A program made the position numbers and the translations under genes. From Methylobacterium sp. Leaf117 (GTDB taxonomy: Bacteria; Pseudomonadota; Alphaproteobacteria; Rhizobiales; Beijerinckiaceae), in contig NZ_LMNL01000005.1 in NCBI RefSeq assembly GCF_001422985.1, positions 1-64,000 on the forward strand: a stretch of 64,000 bases of DNA, given 5' to 3'. Under the pieces are notes generated by a model, which saw only the letters and a program-made list of their open reading frames with translations, was not told the origin of the DNA and did no database searches. This document shows, piece after piece, positions 9,527-18,844 of this stretch. Positions within the stretch are counted from its first letter, which is position 1. Every line of letters starts with the position of its first letter.

Positions 9527-10696
9527 TCAAAGTGCCCAGGTAGTACTAATTGTTTCCTGCTTCATGAAGTCATAATGGACTTCATAGATTTCTGTCTCTG
9601 AAGGCCGACTCAGTCTCCATCGGAAATACTGCGGCACAAACAATAAATCGTAGGGAATTAGATAAGAAAAAATGAACCAATTCAGCCAACGATGGTAATC
9701 CGCGGGGGCAACAGGTGCGGTTTTTCGCTCCAGCGACGATGAACCGGCGGAAAAAGGGGAATCGCCAATTAGATAAGTTGGCTTTCCGGCTAACAGCGCT
9801 TCAAAGCCAATGTTCGAATTCACTGTAAGGAGATTATTTATTTGAGACAAAAACTCCTCTGACGAGCTGTGCTCGCTCCAGTCGACAGGCAGATCGCTGA
9901 AACGTTCAGTGTCGCTTGGATGGAGTCGAACGATGGGCCGGCCAAAAGGAAAGCTCAGGCTAAGCGCAATTAAGTCACGATTAGTTACACCGTTAATTGC
10001 AGCATCTCCCGTTGCATGGAGAGCAACGCCAAGTTGATGGGTATTCGCCAGGTCTTCGACCGTTGTAATTTTGTCAAAGCTCATAAACCTTAAAAGACTT
10101 TGGCGATCCATTATTGGCAGATTAGAATTTTCTTGTTTATACTTGTCATAGCGTCGAGCTGCCTCTGTGGCCGTTACAAGCCCCTCCATGTCAAAGTAGG
10201 CTGTTGGCCTGAAACGTGGAGGCCTCAATGGACCCAACTCGTTATGAATGACTGGGATTCCGAGGTTCTTTGCGACCAATGTCAGCGAAGGGCAGTTCAC
10301 CCAGGTCATCACAGCATCTACTTGGCCAAATTGACGAAGCGCCTGTTCAATTTCCCTCATTAGACCTAAATGAGGAAATAGTAGAAGCTTTGACCAAACT
10401 TGACTGACGTCGCAGCACTCGGCTATGAGGTCGTCGACGACGTCCGACGCTAGGTCATATTTAGCTAGTTTATCAAAATCGCTTTGTGCTATGTCTAAGG
10501 TTTTAATGTAATCAGTAGACTCGCTGGGAGCCGTAGAAAGAGTTGATGAAACGATTTCGTCCACGTTGTCCCAATAAGATTTTGGCATTAGAAGAGCAAT
10601 ATCGTCTTTCATACGCGAGACTGCTTTGTAAACCACCCATAAATAGCTAAGTGGATTGCCTTTTGCGTTGAACGGGAGCACGAATTGTACAAACAT
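9527..10696 (-). CDS. GT99-like (WbbB/Kdo-transferase type) glycosyltransferase, 3' end replaced by an IS end
   Basis: 389 residues, cytoplasmic, no signal peptide. The region around residues 150-200 (GIPVIHNELGPLRPP) and the C-terminal NSNIGFEALLAGKPTYLIGD resemble the capsule/Kdo transferase fold (GT99, capsular polysaccharide synthesis). It would transfer a sugar, perhaps Kdo, to a surface polysaccharide or lipid. The last residues (TTWAL) and the stop at 9527-9529 are encoded by the inverted repeat of the adjacent IS701-type element, so the native C-terminus was cut. AT-rich like the first glycan gene. Family placement is by motif memory only. Confidence 0.65.
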   Translation of the reverse strand: MFVQFVLPFNAKGNPLSYLWVVYKAVSRMKDDIALLMPKSYWDNVDEIVSSTLSTAPSESTDYIKTLDIAQSDFDKLAKYDLASDVVDDLIAECCDVSQVWSKLLLFPHLGLMREIEQALRQFGQVDAVMTWVNCPSLTLVAKNLGIPVIHNELGPLRPPRFRPTAYFDMEGLVTATEAARRYDKYKQENSNLPIMDRQSLLRFMSFDKITTVEDLANTHQLGVALHATGDAAINGVTNRDLIALSLSFPFGRPIVRLHPSDTERFSDLPVDWSEHSSSEEFLSQINNLLTVNSNIGFEALLAGKPTYLIGDSPFSAGSSSLERKTAPVAPADYHRWLNWFIFSYLIPYDLLFVPQYFRWRLSRPSETEIYEVHYDFMKQETISTTWAL

Positions 10697-10797
10697 TCGA
10701 TCTTAATTACCATTGCATGAACAACTATCATCTATAGCGGATGCAGCAGTGGAATTGCACCATATCCCGGCGATGGGATACTTCCGTCATATCAAAA

Positions 10798-11430
10798 TCA
10801 GCTGGGCATTCCGCAGAGTCCGTCCGAAAAGTTAGGTTGATCGGGCGAGGCGCTGATGAGGATCATGACGGCTGCGGCATAGAGGAAGGCTCTAGCGGAT
10901 GCGAGGGTCGCTTCCGTATCCTTCAAGAAACGGTGGTTGCGAATAATACAACGAAAGAAGCGCTCAACAACCCACCTGCTTGGGTGAACAGCAAAGCCAG
11001 CCTGATCCGACGACTTGCGCACGATCTCGATCACGATGATTGACACACGCGCTGACTTGTCACCGGCATAGCTGGTGTCGGCGAAGGCCTTAGTGATGAA
11101 TGGGAAGCTTCGGCGCGAGAGGCGCAGCATTGGAACGGCTCCGCCCGGGTAGTACACGTCGGCAAGCTGCAGATCGAGGACGAGTGCACGCCCGCCCGTG
11201 TCCGCCAACGCTTGGCGCTTGCGGCCTTTGGCCTTCATATCGGCGTCGTAGCCGCGCGGGCCGCTGCTCTCCATCAGTTCGACGGTCTGGCTATCGAGCG
11301 CTGCGGCAAACGGCGACGCTTCACTTCCGACACCCTCGCGGTCCGCCATGCCGAGGTCGTGGTCGACGCGAGCAAACAAGCCATGTCGCGCCAGCGGCTG
11401 AAGTAGCCGAACGTGGCCGAACGCGGCGGC
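10798..11430 (-). pseudogene. IS5-family transposase, 5'-truncated
   Basis: A minus-strand frame encodes a typical IS5-type core with all three acidic residues still present: Asp in ALDSQTVE, Asp in AFADTSYAGDK, Glu in RWVVERFF. The frame slips near 11400 (FSRWRD is in one frame, ARVDHDLGMADRE in the next) and the upstream part is cut where an IS630 end begins at 11431. No start codon in the correct frame supports a functional protein. Confidence 0.75.
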
Positions 11431-11432
11431 AA

Positions 11433-12027
11433 TACCAACTCTCACTGATCAGAACTTATGAGCACATTGGCGCAGTCCGAGGGACGTGATGCGCCACGGC
11501 TGGGCGATGATCTACTTCCATGTGTTGCAACTGTGGTCGAGAATGTCGCCATGGGATCGGAAGATGTGGTTGCCGAGCCAGTTGCCCGCATGAACTGCAA
11601 AAGGTTTTCGACTGGGTTGAGTTCGGGTGAGCGCGCCGGCAGGGGCAGCAAGGTGATGTTGTTGGGGACGGTCAGCTTCCTGGTGGTGTGTCAGCCGGTC
11701 TAATTGAGCAGGAGCACGGTGTGGCCCCCCGGAGTAACGGCGATGGCGATCTCTTCGAGGTGGTGGGTCATGGCCGACGTGGTGCATCGGGGCATGACCA
11801 AGCCTGCGCCGACGCCCCGGGCCAGACAGATCGCTTCGAAGATGTAGGCCGAGACTATGCGCTGGTCCTGCGTAGCCGAAGGACGCGTTCCGCGCTTGGC
11901 CCAGCGTAGGGGTAGGGTGGTCTTCTGTGGCCGACACGCCCCTCGTCTCAGAACCAGATTTTACAGGCTTAGCTCCGACAGCCTGCGCGATCTGCACCGA
12001 ACCGTCGGGGAAGCGTTTTAAAAACAG
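11433..12027 (-). pseudogene. IS630-family transposase fragment
   Basis: The left inverted end (TACCAACTCTCACTGATCAG, 11433-11452) matches that of the fuller IS630 copy at 41846. Minus-strand pieces in two frames encode the same C-terminal half (QIAQAVG, SPELNPVENL, AWKK), with substitutions and frameshifts. The 5' half is missing: the fragment is joined at about 12027 to a piece of an IS3-family gene. Confidence 0.75.
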
Positions 12028-12120
12028 GCAGACCTCGTCCACCATCGCACCATTCTCCGCTTGGCGCAGGGCAAAGGCGATCTGCTCATTTGTTAGGCGC
12101 TTCCGAAACATGGCATCCAC
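12028..12120 (-). pseudogene. IS3-family orfA N-terminal fragment fused to the IS630 remnant
   Basis: The first 31 codons read FRKRLTNEQIAFALRQAENG, the start of an IS3/IS407-type OrfA helix-turn-helix. Directly after DEVC the frame continues into IS630 sequence (FLKRFPDGS), so a single open frame (12120 to 11512) joins two unrelated insertion sequences. Confidence 0.6.
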
Positions 12121-12228
12121 CCTCCTTTCGGGTTCAGGATGCCCGAAAATCTGAGCCTTAGCTCGGACCCGTTTGCTGGGTCAGGAGCATAGCATCAAGC
12201 CAAACCTGAGCGGCCTTTTTTCTCTTAC

Positions 12229-15200
12229 TCATCCTATTTCTCCGGCGGTGCGAAACCAGCGTTCAGCACCAGCATCATATAGATCAGCTTCAATCGTGTC
12301 GCTCATCAACGTCAGAGGCCGGTTCCAAGGTTCAACTAGCACATCGCGGTGCAACTCATTCTCGTTCCAGCAAGACGCGTGTTCAGTGACTTTTTGAATA
12401 AGCAAAGGTAGTGGGTTTGCTGTTCCAACTCCAAACTCACGGTGTGCCTCGATGTCGGAGGCAACGACCGGTAAGCCCATGGCGCGGGCTTGGCCAATAC
12501 ACAGATTGTATCCTTCCCAACGCGAGAGGCTGACGAAAAGATCGGCCGCTGCATAGAGCTCGGCCATCTCTGCGTCGGACACATTCGTGAAGACGACGAT
12601 TCCCGCCGCGCTCACGTAGGCTTCATCAGACGCATTCCCACGGCCGGCCAAGACGAAGACCGGTGAGGCGCCTCGTGGATCAGCATGGAACTGCGCTTCG
12701 GCAGCGAGTTCCATGTAGCTGTCGATTCCTTTGTAGTGCCGCTCAGCTTCACCAAAGCGTGCGACGTTCAGAACGACGAAGCGTCCTGTAAAACCGAACT
12801 TTTTCCGCAGGTTCCCGCGCTGCCGCGACCACTTATCGGACCAAGTCGACAGATGACTGTTGCCGTTTCGGATGACGATCGCGTCTTTCCGGTATTGTTG
12901 ATTCTTGATGGTCTGCGAAATCGTGAAGACCCGGCGTGCCAACGGGGCGCAGAGACGCTTTTCCCAATCGATAGAAAGTCGCTCCTCAGCGTCGGGAAAG
13001 AGGTAAGGCGGTGGTTCGCCGTGGTCCATGAAATAGACGAAAGGACGGCGGCCCAGATACCGCGTGATGGAGAAGAACGGCGGCGTGTGCGCAATGATGA
13101 CGTCGATGCCCTCATTGATCGCGAACTCGGCAGCATCCCGCTCATTCTGACAGTTGGCGCGCTTACATCCAAGATAATCTATGTCGTCACTGGTTTGCGG
13201 TCCTCCGACGAATACACTCCATCCGCGGCGCCGCAGGAAGGCTGCCTGTTCAGCCACTACCATGGCCACGCCGTGACCAAGCCCGTGGACACGGCTAAGG
13301 AGTAGAACTCGGGGTTGTCCCGGCTCACTCCTCCGCCACGGCCGGATTGTACGTGGCGGGGTCGCTAGCTTACCAATCTGCTGAAGAGAAAGATTTGGAT
13401 TATAGTAAGGGTCGCTCTGGAAGAAGCCCGGATACCTTTCGCAGACATAAATTGCCTCACGTCTATTTCTTGCCTTTTTGAACGTCGACTGATCAAACCC
13501 GCGAGATTTTGACTCGTGATGGATGAGCAGCGCATCACTCACGTAGAGGTTCCGATAGCCAGCTTGCCGCGCATCAATGCAAAACTTCACATCGTTGAAT
13601 GCAACTTTCAGCACGGGATCAAACCCGCCGAGTTCTTCAAAAATCTCTCGGCGGATCGCCAAGCAGGCTCCTGTGACGGCTGACATCTCGCGTGTCACGT
13701 CGAAAGCGTCGGCATCTGTGTGGTCGACCCCGACCAGCCGGTGAGCGCCTACTCCCTGAATGCCGATAACGACGCCGCCATGCTGGATCGTGCCGTCCGG
13801 GTACAGGAGTTTCGCGCCGACGACTCCGACGTCCGGAAGCGCGGCGAGCGACACGAGTTGCCGAATCCAATCGCCCCGAATGATGCTCATGTCGTTATTC
13901 AGAAAAATAAGGATGTCACACGCTATGGCGGCGGCGCCGGTATTGCAGATCTTGGCGAAGTTGAACGGACCGGGAGCCGGAACGATCGTGGCTGTCCGTT
14001 CTGCCGAGAGCTTCGTCAGGTAGGAGATCGTCTCCGCCTCGACCGAACTATTGTCGACGATGACGATGTCGAACGCCGCCTTGGGATAATCCGTCTTGGC
14101 CAGAATGCTGTCGATGCACTCCTTGAGCAGATCGACCTGGTCTCTCGTGGGAATGACGATTCCGACGCGGGGGACACTAGCCGGCTCAAGATTCACAGAC
14201 GGAGGGTCGGATTGCACCGGAGCGCCCTGCCGGATCGGTTCGTAGAAGGGCTCGGGGCTGCGCGGCGGAGCCGTGAGAACGTGTGAGAGAATCAGAGGGA
14301 CGTGGACGACCTGCCGCGCATCCGCGTCCAGGAGCAGATCGGCGCCAGGCTGGTCGAGGGAACCTGTCCGGAGAAGGCTGCGCAGCAAAAGCTCGGGCAT
14401 CTGCGAAGTGACGCGGAGGCTGATTACCGACCCGGCATAGGGTGTCTGTCGCATAAATTCCGGAGACATCACCGGCTTGAAAACGGGATGGGATCGCGTG
14501 CCGGCTCGGTCGCATTGATCGTGGTCAGCATAGGCACCGGTCACACCGTCGGATTCCAGCGCCAGCGCGAAGACGGTGCTGGCGTGCGGTCGCAGAGTCG
14601 AGGCGCCGCTGCAGAGCAGGAGCAGGTCGCCCTCTGACAGGGCCTCCACGACGGAGGCAACGTCGGCAACGAAGTCGATCTGTCCCTGCTTGGCATGCTC
14701 GGCCTTGCAAGCGTTCCAGGCTGCGTCGCCGATGCCCGGGCCGCGCAGGAAACGGACCCGGACCTCCAGCCCGACCTGGTTCTGATATCCCGCGATAATC
14801 GCCCTGATGTGCGTGCAGCCTTCGGCGTCGAGACGGTGGAGACTCGTTATGTGGGACGCGACAATGGCCTTGGCGTCGGCTGCGACCCTGTCAAGATCGG
14901 GCTGTGACAGAGTATCAAAGGCATCGACCCACCGCTGATATTTCGGCAGTCCTTTAGCGGCGTTCCCCTGTCGTTGACCGATTCGAAGGTAATGCTCGAT
15001 TGGACTTCGAGTGTATGTTGAAAATTCAGGATAGGTCTCCGCATAGTAATCGCTCTCGAAATTAGGGCCGGGATCGCGACCTTCATCAGCTCCGTAATCA
15101 ACGAAATGGTCGAAAGGGGCCATCCCGATCTTTGCTACGTCTTGGTTCTCAGCAAGATAGAAGGTCTCATTGAAAAGATTGCTTCGTTTCAGCAGATACG

Positions 15201-15531
15201 TGAATGTCGTGATGCTGTCGGAAAGCCAAGATGGACGCTCGTGATCGATGTGTGGCGTCGACAAAGCATGGAGGAAGGGTGCGCGGCGTACCGCCTCGTT
15301 ATCCGGATGCGCTGCCAAATACCGGGCTGTATCAAAATTCGGTCCGGGATCTCGATGTTCGAAGATGCCATATTCACAGAAGTGACCCAACGGACCGGAC
15401 GCGAACTTCGAAACTTCAGGATAGGTTTGGACGTACCATTCCGGATCAAACAGGTTGGAATTTTCGACTGCCGCAACCAGCGCCGGGTCAACGGGCGGCT
15501 TCGACGCACGTTTTTTTCTGGCAAAAAACAT
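12229..15531 (-). CDS. Bifunctional GT2-GT4 glycosyltransferase with N-terminal repeats
   Basis: 1100 residues from ATG 15531 (an upstream extension to 15702 is Arg/Cys-rich and unlikely). Residues about 22-215 carry three to four copies of the FDxxWYxxxYPEV / HYxxxG / GRDPG-type repeat also seen in other glycan genes of this window. Residues about 452-700 form a GT-A family 2 domain (GIVIPTRDQ, IVIVDNSS, the acidic FLNNDMS motif, GGFD). Residues about 737-1095 form a GT-B family 4 domain (VLLLSRVHGLGHG, SRWEGYN, ARAMGLPVVASD). It is expected to add two sugars, or extend a chain, on O-antigen or capsule precursors in the cytoplasm. No neighbours on the same strand; insertion-sequence debris lies downstream. 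Confidence 0.85.
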   Translation of the reverse strand: MFFARKKRASKPPVDPALVAAVENSNLFDPEWYVQTYPEVSKFASGPLGHFCEYGIFEHRDPGPNFDTARYLAAHPDNEAVRRAPFLHALSTPHIDHERPSWLSDSITTFTYLLKRSNLFNETFYLAENQDVAKIGMAPFDHFVDYGADEGRDPGPNFESDYYAETYPEFSTYTRSPIEHYLRIGQRQGNAAKGLPKYQRWVDAFDTLSQPDLDRVAADAKAIVASHITSLHRLDAEGCTHIRAIIAGYQNQVGLEVRVRFLRGPGIGDAAWNACKAEHAKQGQIDFVADVASVVEALSEGDLLLLCSGASTLRPHASTVFALALESDGVTGAYADHDQCDRAGTRSHPVFKPVMSPEFMRQTPYAGSVISLRVTSQMPELLLRSLLRTGSLDQPGADLLLDADARQVVHVPLILSHVLTAPPRSPEPFYEPIRQGAPVQSDPPSVNLEPASVPRVGIVIPTRDQVDLLKECIDSILAKTDYPKAAFDIVIVDNSSVEAETISYLTKLSAERTATIVPAPGPFNFAKICNTGAAAIACDILIFLNNDMSIIRGDWIRQLVSLAALPDVGVVGAKLLYPDGTIQHGGVVIGIQGVGAHRLVGVDHTDADAFDVTREMSAVTGACLAIRREIFEELGGFDPVLKVAFNDVKFCIDARQAGYRNLYVSDALLIHHESKSRGFDQSTFKKARNRREAIYVCERYPGFFQSDPYYNPNLSLQQIGKLATPPRTIRPWRRSEPGQPRVLLLSRVHGLGHGVAMVVAEQAAFLRRRGWSVFVGGPQTSDDIDYLGCKRANCQNERDAAEFAINEGIDVIIAHTPPFFSITRYLGRRPFVYFMDHGEPPPYLFPDAEERLSIDWEKRLCAPLARRVFTISQTIKNQQYRKDAIVIRNGNSHLSTWSDKWSRQRGNLRKKFGFTGRFVVLNVARFGEAERHYKGIDSYMELAAEAQFHADPRGASPVFVLAGRGNASDEAYVSAAGIVVFTNVSDAEMAELYAAADLFVSLSRWEGYNLCIGQARAMGLPVVASDIEAHREFGVGTANPLPLLIQKVTEHASCWNENELHRDVLVEPWNRPLTLMSDTIEADLYDAGAERWFRTAGEIG

Positions 15532-16103
15532 CAGAAACGTACCCTGCAATTCACAATCAGTTCTGATAACTCGATGGTCGGCATCATTCGGCTCGTTGTC
15601 TGGCCGCGAGAGACGTGGCCGAGATGTGCATCGGCCACATCCCCTTCGGCAACCCCAGTCGATCTGCATCCCCCCGCTTCGGTCATTCTGAGGCGTAAGC
15701 ACCGCGATGCCTCTTTAGTGCTCGGTTCGACATCCGTTTCTCAGAGGATCTGGTCAACTCGGTGGCGTTTGGGGGGGGGCGCCGATTTCCCTCGTATGAC
15801 GATCGTCCACCGTGCGCGGTTCGGGCGGCCGTCGCCCGCTCTTGCCATAACGCCCGGAGGGTTTGAAGACCGGCCCAAGTCGGGCGCAGTTTGGGAGGCC
15901 TTGTAGTTTTGAGATTCCGGGTCATGACGGCGTGTCTCCGCTTCGGAAAGGGCTACCCATCCGAGATCACGCTACAGGACGGGGCCTGCTTTCGCCGCCG
16001 AGCAGGCTGCTCGATGTTGGGCGCCCTGCGCTGGCATTAGGGAGCGGAGCCGCCGCGACATGTCATCATCACCGGTCTTAAATCTTGAGTTCATGGACGT
16101 CGA
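15532..16103. other. Divergent intergenic region between two glycosyltransferase genes
   Basis: 572 bases that should contain promoters for both flanking genes. No gene is supported: the short frames have no recognisable family. A run of nine G at 15771-15779 is the only striking element. Confidence 0.5.
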
Positions 16104-17201
16104 ATGAAAGCAATCTACACGGCCCGCGGCGATGGCCTTGGCACCCGGATGCTCTCGGCGCTCTATGCCCGCATCCTGGCGCAACAGGTCGACCTGCCGC
16201 TCAAGGTGATCTGGTCGCCGCTGGGCGGCGCGAGCATCTATGCCGATTACGTGCTGATGCATCCCAGATATTTGCTCGAGATCTTTGCTGATCGAGCCAT
16301 ATTCACCGATCTCGATCCAGGTCTTCGCGGAGAGATCCTGACCAGCGAAGAGGCCGCGCACATCAGGCTTCGAAGCTTGTATCATTCCAGAGATGCGCTC
16401 GCCGGTCTGAGCCGTGAGGAGCTGCTTGCTGCCCGGGAGGAGTCCGAGGAGCTGCTCTACGATTTTCCAGGTCCGCTCATCGACTTCCTGTCCACCGAGA
16501 TCGACCTGGGGAGCGCCCTGGCCGCCGCGTGGTCGGCGGTGAACTGGAGCGCGCCGGTCCGTGAGGCCATCGACCTCGTCGGCAGGCGCATCGACCTTCC
16601 GACCTGCACCGCGGTTCATGTCCGCCGAGGTGACATTCTCGATGTGGTCAATCGCGGCGACCTGGAGCATCTCGTTCATGACGGGATGATTCAGATCCTG
16701 CAGCGCTACACGTCCTTGAAGGCGTTCTTCCGGCGGATCGACACGTCGAGTTTCTCGGGCGACATCCTGGTCTGTACGGAAGACGAGGATGTGGTGCGTC
16801 GATTCGGCGATCGTTATGGAAGGGCCCGCGTTGCCTCGAGTGTCGGACTCGACCTGACCGAGAACCAGCGTGCGGCAACGGATCTGCTACTTCTCTCGAA
16901 GGCTCGGCAGATCTTCGCGCCGGCCGTCAGCTTCTTCTCGCATTGTGCCGCCGCCGTCAGCGGAGCCCGCCTTACGAACATGGCATGGGACCTCGAGGCG
17001 AGCATCGAAGAAATCCTGACGTTCGTCGATCGGAGCGACACCGCACGGTTGCGGCAGGTCTCATCCATCGCTTATGCGGCCGCGAGTCGTTTGGTCGCTG
17101 GGCAGGACCCCGACCTCGCGCTTCGGTTTCGGGCGCAAGCCTTCGACTTCGACGCGGCATTGTGCTGCCGCATCCTGGGCGAACATCAGCCCGCTGCTTG
17201 A
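16104..17201 (+). CDS. Fucosyltransferase-like protein (NodZ/O-fucosyltransferase fold)
   Basis: 365 residues. The N-terminus TARGDGLGTRMLSALYAR resembles the GDG-L-G-N nucleotide-sugar loop of fucosyltransferases. Residues about 172-180 contain VHVRRGDI, the hallmark Arg-Arg-Gly-Asp peptide of GT11/GT23/NodZ-type enzymes that bind GDP-fucose. Later SKARQIFAPAVSFFSHCAA fits the third conserved peptide of that fold. A role in decorating a surface glycan agrees with the neighbouring glycosyltransferases. The start is ATG 16104. The specific acceptor and linkage cannot be deduced. Confidence 0.7.
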   Translation: MKAIYTARGDGLGTRMLSALYARILAQQVDLPLKVIWSPLGGASIYADYVLMHPRYLLEIFADRAIFTDLDPGLRGEILTSEEAAHIRLRSLYHSRDALAGLSREELLAAREESEELLYDFPGPLIDFLSTEIDLGSALAAAWSAVNWSAPVREAIDLVGRRIDLPTCTAVHVRRGDILDVVNRGDLEHLVHDGMIQILQRYTSLKAFFRRIDTSSFSGDILVCTEDEDVVRRFGDRYGRARVASSVGLDLTENQRAATDLLLLSKARQIFAPAVSFFSHCAAAVSGARLTNMAWDLEASIEEILTFVDRSDTARLRQVSSIAYAAASRLVAGQDPDLALRFRAQAFDFDAALCCRILGEHQPAA

Positions 17202-17637
17202 TCCGTTGCGGCCTGGGCATGGCGTGTTCGGTGCTGGCCCGGCCGTTCGTTCGGATCCGGTGCCTAGCCGCCGACCAGGGCTTTGACGCCGTCTGGCGAC
17301 GCATCGTGTTGTGAAAGACGGCATCCCACCGGTGATCTCTAGAGCGCGGCCGCTAGCGCCGCATCCAACTTGGTTGGCACCATGACTGCGCGCCAGCACG
17401 GCGCGGCGACCGCCGGCCGCCTCGGACTTCCCATAAATTGCAACGCGCGACGACATGCCGTTCTGCAAGTTCGCCACAGCCATCCCCGTGTCCGCCGTCA
17501 TCACCTTTTGGTGTCGAGCCGATCCAGAGCCTCCTTTCAAGCTTGCAAAAAATTAATATTAAGGAATATCGTACTCGAGATTATCAACTTGAGCCCCGAG
17601 CGTAATCGGGCTCGCAATCTTCAGGATGTATACTGCC
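17202..17637. other. Intergenic stretch, no gene supported
   Basis: The first 300 bases are GC-rich without a coherent protein. The last 100 bases turn abruptly AT-rich (17540-17580) and probably hold the promoter of the repeat protein that follows. No exact promoter boxes are claimed. Confidence 0.4.
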
Positions 17638-18501
17638 ATGGTAGATACGTTTACTTTCCGGGTATCGGAAGATAAGTTCCAGTTACAGGCCGATGCAGAG
17701 TTTGTGATTAAGATAAACGGCTTGGTTTATGGGGATGTTTTGACCGCGACTGCATCGCATACAGCGGGTCGTTTTCAGGACTTCAGTTTTGCAGGCGACT
17801 TCAGTAGCGCTCAGCAGATTTCAGTGACGTTTTTGAATGACACTATCACTGCAGGCGCAGATAGAAATCTGTATGTTGATAGTTTTACCTACAATGGCGC
17901 CACAGTGAGCGGCGCAAGCGCTGCTTTTACGAATGGTGCCCAGTCTGGCGCAAGCACAGGTCTTTATAAAACCTTTGATACGGCGGCATTCAACGTCAAC
18001 GGGTTTGGGGGCAACACGGAAGTCGCTACGTTTACGTCCGAGGGCGTGAACCGGTTTTTCAATATGCAGACCGGCGGGCACTTCTTCACGATCTCGGCCG
18101 GGGAAAACGCACAGGTGCTGTCCACCCGTCCTGATCTGCGGCCCGAAGGCATCGGCTTTGGCGGCTTTGCCACGGACCAGGGTGCGGCAACGGAGGAGGT
18201 CTACCGCTTTTTCAACACGAAGACGGGCGGGCACTTCTTCACCACTTCGGAGGGTGAGCGTGACGAAGTGATCGCCACCAACCGCGACTATAAGCTGGAA
18301 GGCGTAGGCTTCTACGACTTCGTTGTGGACAAGGGCGCGGCGACGGAGGAGGTCTACAGGTTCTTCAACATGAAGACCGGCGGACACTTCTTTACCGCTT
18401 CGGAAGGTGAGCGCGATCAGGTGATCGCCACCAACCAGGACTACAAGTTCGAGGGGATCGCGTTCTACGCTCCGGACCATGCGGGCACGTTCGTCGTCTA
18501 A
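17638..18501 (+). CDS. Carbohydrate-binding-like protein with three DUF5648-type repeats
   Basis: 287 residues from ATG 17638 (ATG 17626 is in frame; AGGA lies about 12 bases before 17638). Residues 1-90 are beta-rich and resemble Ca-dependent xylan-binding-type modules (INGLVYGDVLTA, VSVTFLND-like, LYVDSF). Three repeats follow at about 138-180, 188-230 and 239-278, each with RFFN, TGGHFFT, SEGER and EG-FY, as in DUF5648 repeats of secreted hydrolases and adhesins. There is no N-terminal signal peptide, so if it is exported a C-terminal (type I) signal is likely. The AT-rich 5' half and GC-rich 3' half suggest a chimeric origin. Confidence 0.6.
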   Translation: MVDTFTFRVSEDKFQLQADAEFVIKINGLVYGDVLTATASHTAGRFQDFSFAGDFSSAQQISVTFLNDTITAGADRNLYVDSFTYNGATVSGASAAFTNGAQSGASTGLYKTFDTAAFNVNGFGGNTEVATFTSEGVNRFFNMQTGGHFFTISAGENAQVLSTRPDLRPEGIGFGGFATDQGAATEEVYRFFNTKTGGHFFTTSEGERDEVIATNRDYKLEGVGFYDFVVDKGAATEEVYRFFNMKTGGHFFTASEGERDQVIATNQDYKFEGIAFYAPDHAGTFVV

Positions 18502-18631
18502 GCCGGGGACGCGATACCCCTGGCGGGCAGGCGCCCGGCGGGCATGACGGCCGCGATGGCGCGCGATTGTCACGCTGCCGCGGCTTCCCGGCGACGGGCG
18601 GACTCGATGATGCGAGCCTGCACTGCTTCCC

Positions 18632-18661
18632 CAATTGGCCGGACGTCAGTCCGGCCAATTG
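18632..18661. terminator. Strong 13-bp hairpin between two + strand genes
   Basis: Arms 18632-18644 and 18649-18661 are perfectly complementary with loop GTCA. It lies 130 bases after the repeat protein and has no U-tract, so it is a hairpin of the factor-assisted or bidirectional type, or a protein-binding palindrome. Confidence 0.45.
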
Positions 18662-18844
18662 AGTCTGAAATCCAGAGTTTGGAAGTGCGGGCGACCTTTG
18701 CCTGACCGGTCCGTCCGTTACTTTACCCCCGGAGACGTTCGGGTTATTGCTCCATCCCCTCCCCTTCCTGCCCGAACGTGCAACGGTTATCGCCGCGCCG
18801 ACGTTCTCGCTTCCGACCCGCATAAGTCGCGGTCGTGGGAGCAG

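Larger units (their letters stand above)
7260..9542. mobile_element. IS701-type element, internally deleted and carrying a nested ISL3 element
   Basis: Perfect inverted ends are present: 7255-7275 is the reverse complement of 9527-9547. The palindrome GTAC flanks both sides (7256-7259 and 9543-9546) and fits a 4-bp target duplication. On the minus strand, 9520 to 9267 encodes the N-terminal part and 7508 to 7278 the C-terminal part of an IS701-type transposase. The middle is missing and an ISL3 element occupies 7509-9266. The right end runs into the 3' end of the GT99-like gene and supplies its present stop codon. Confidence 0.8.
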
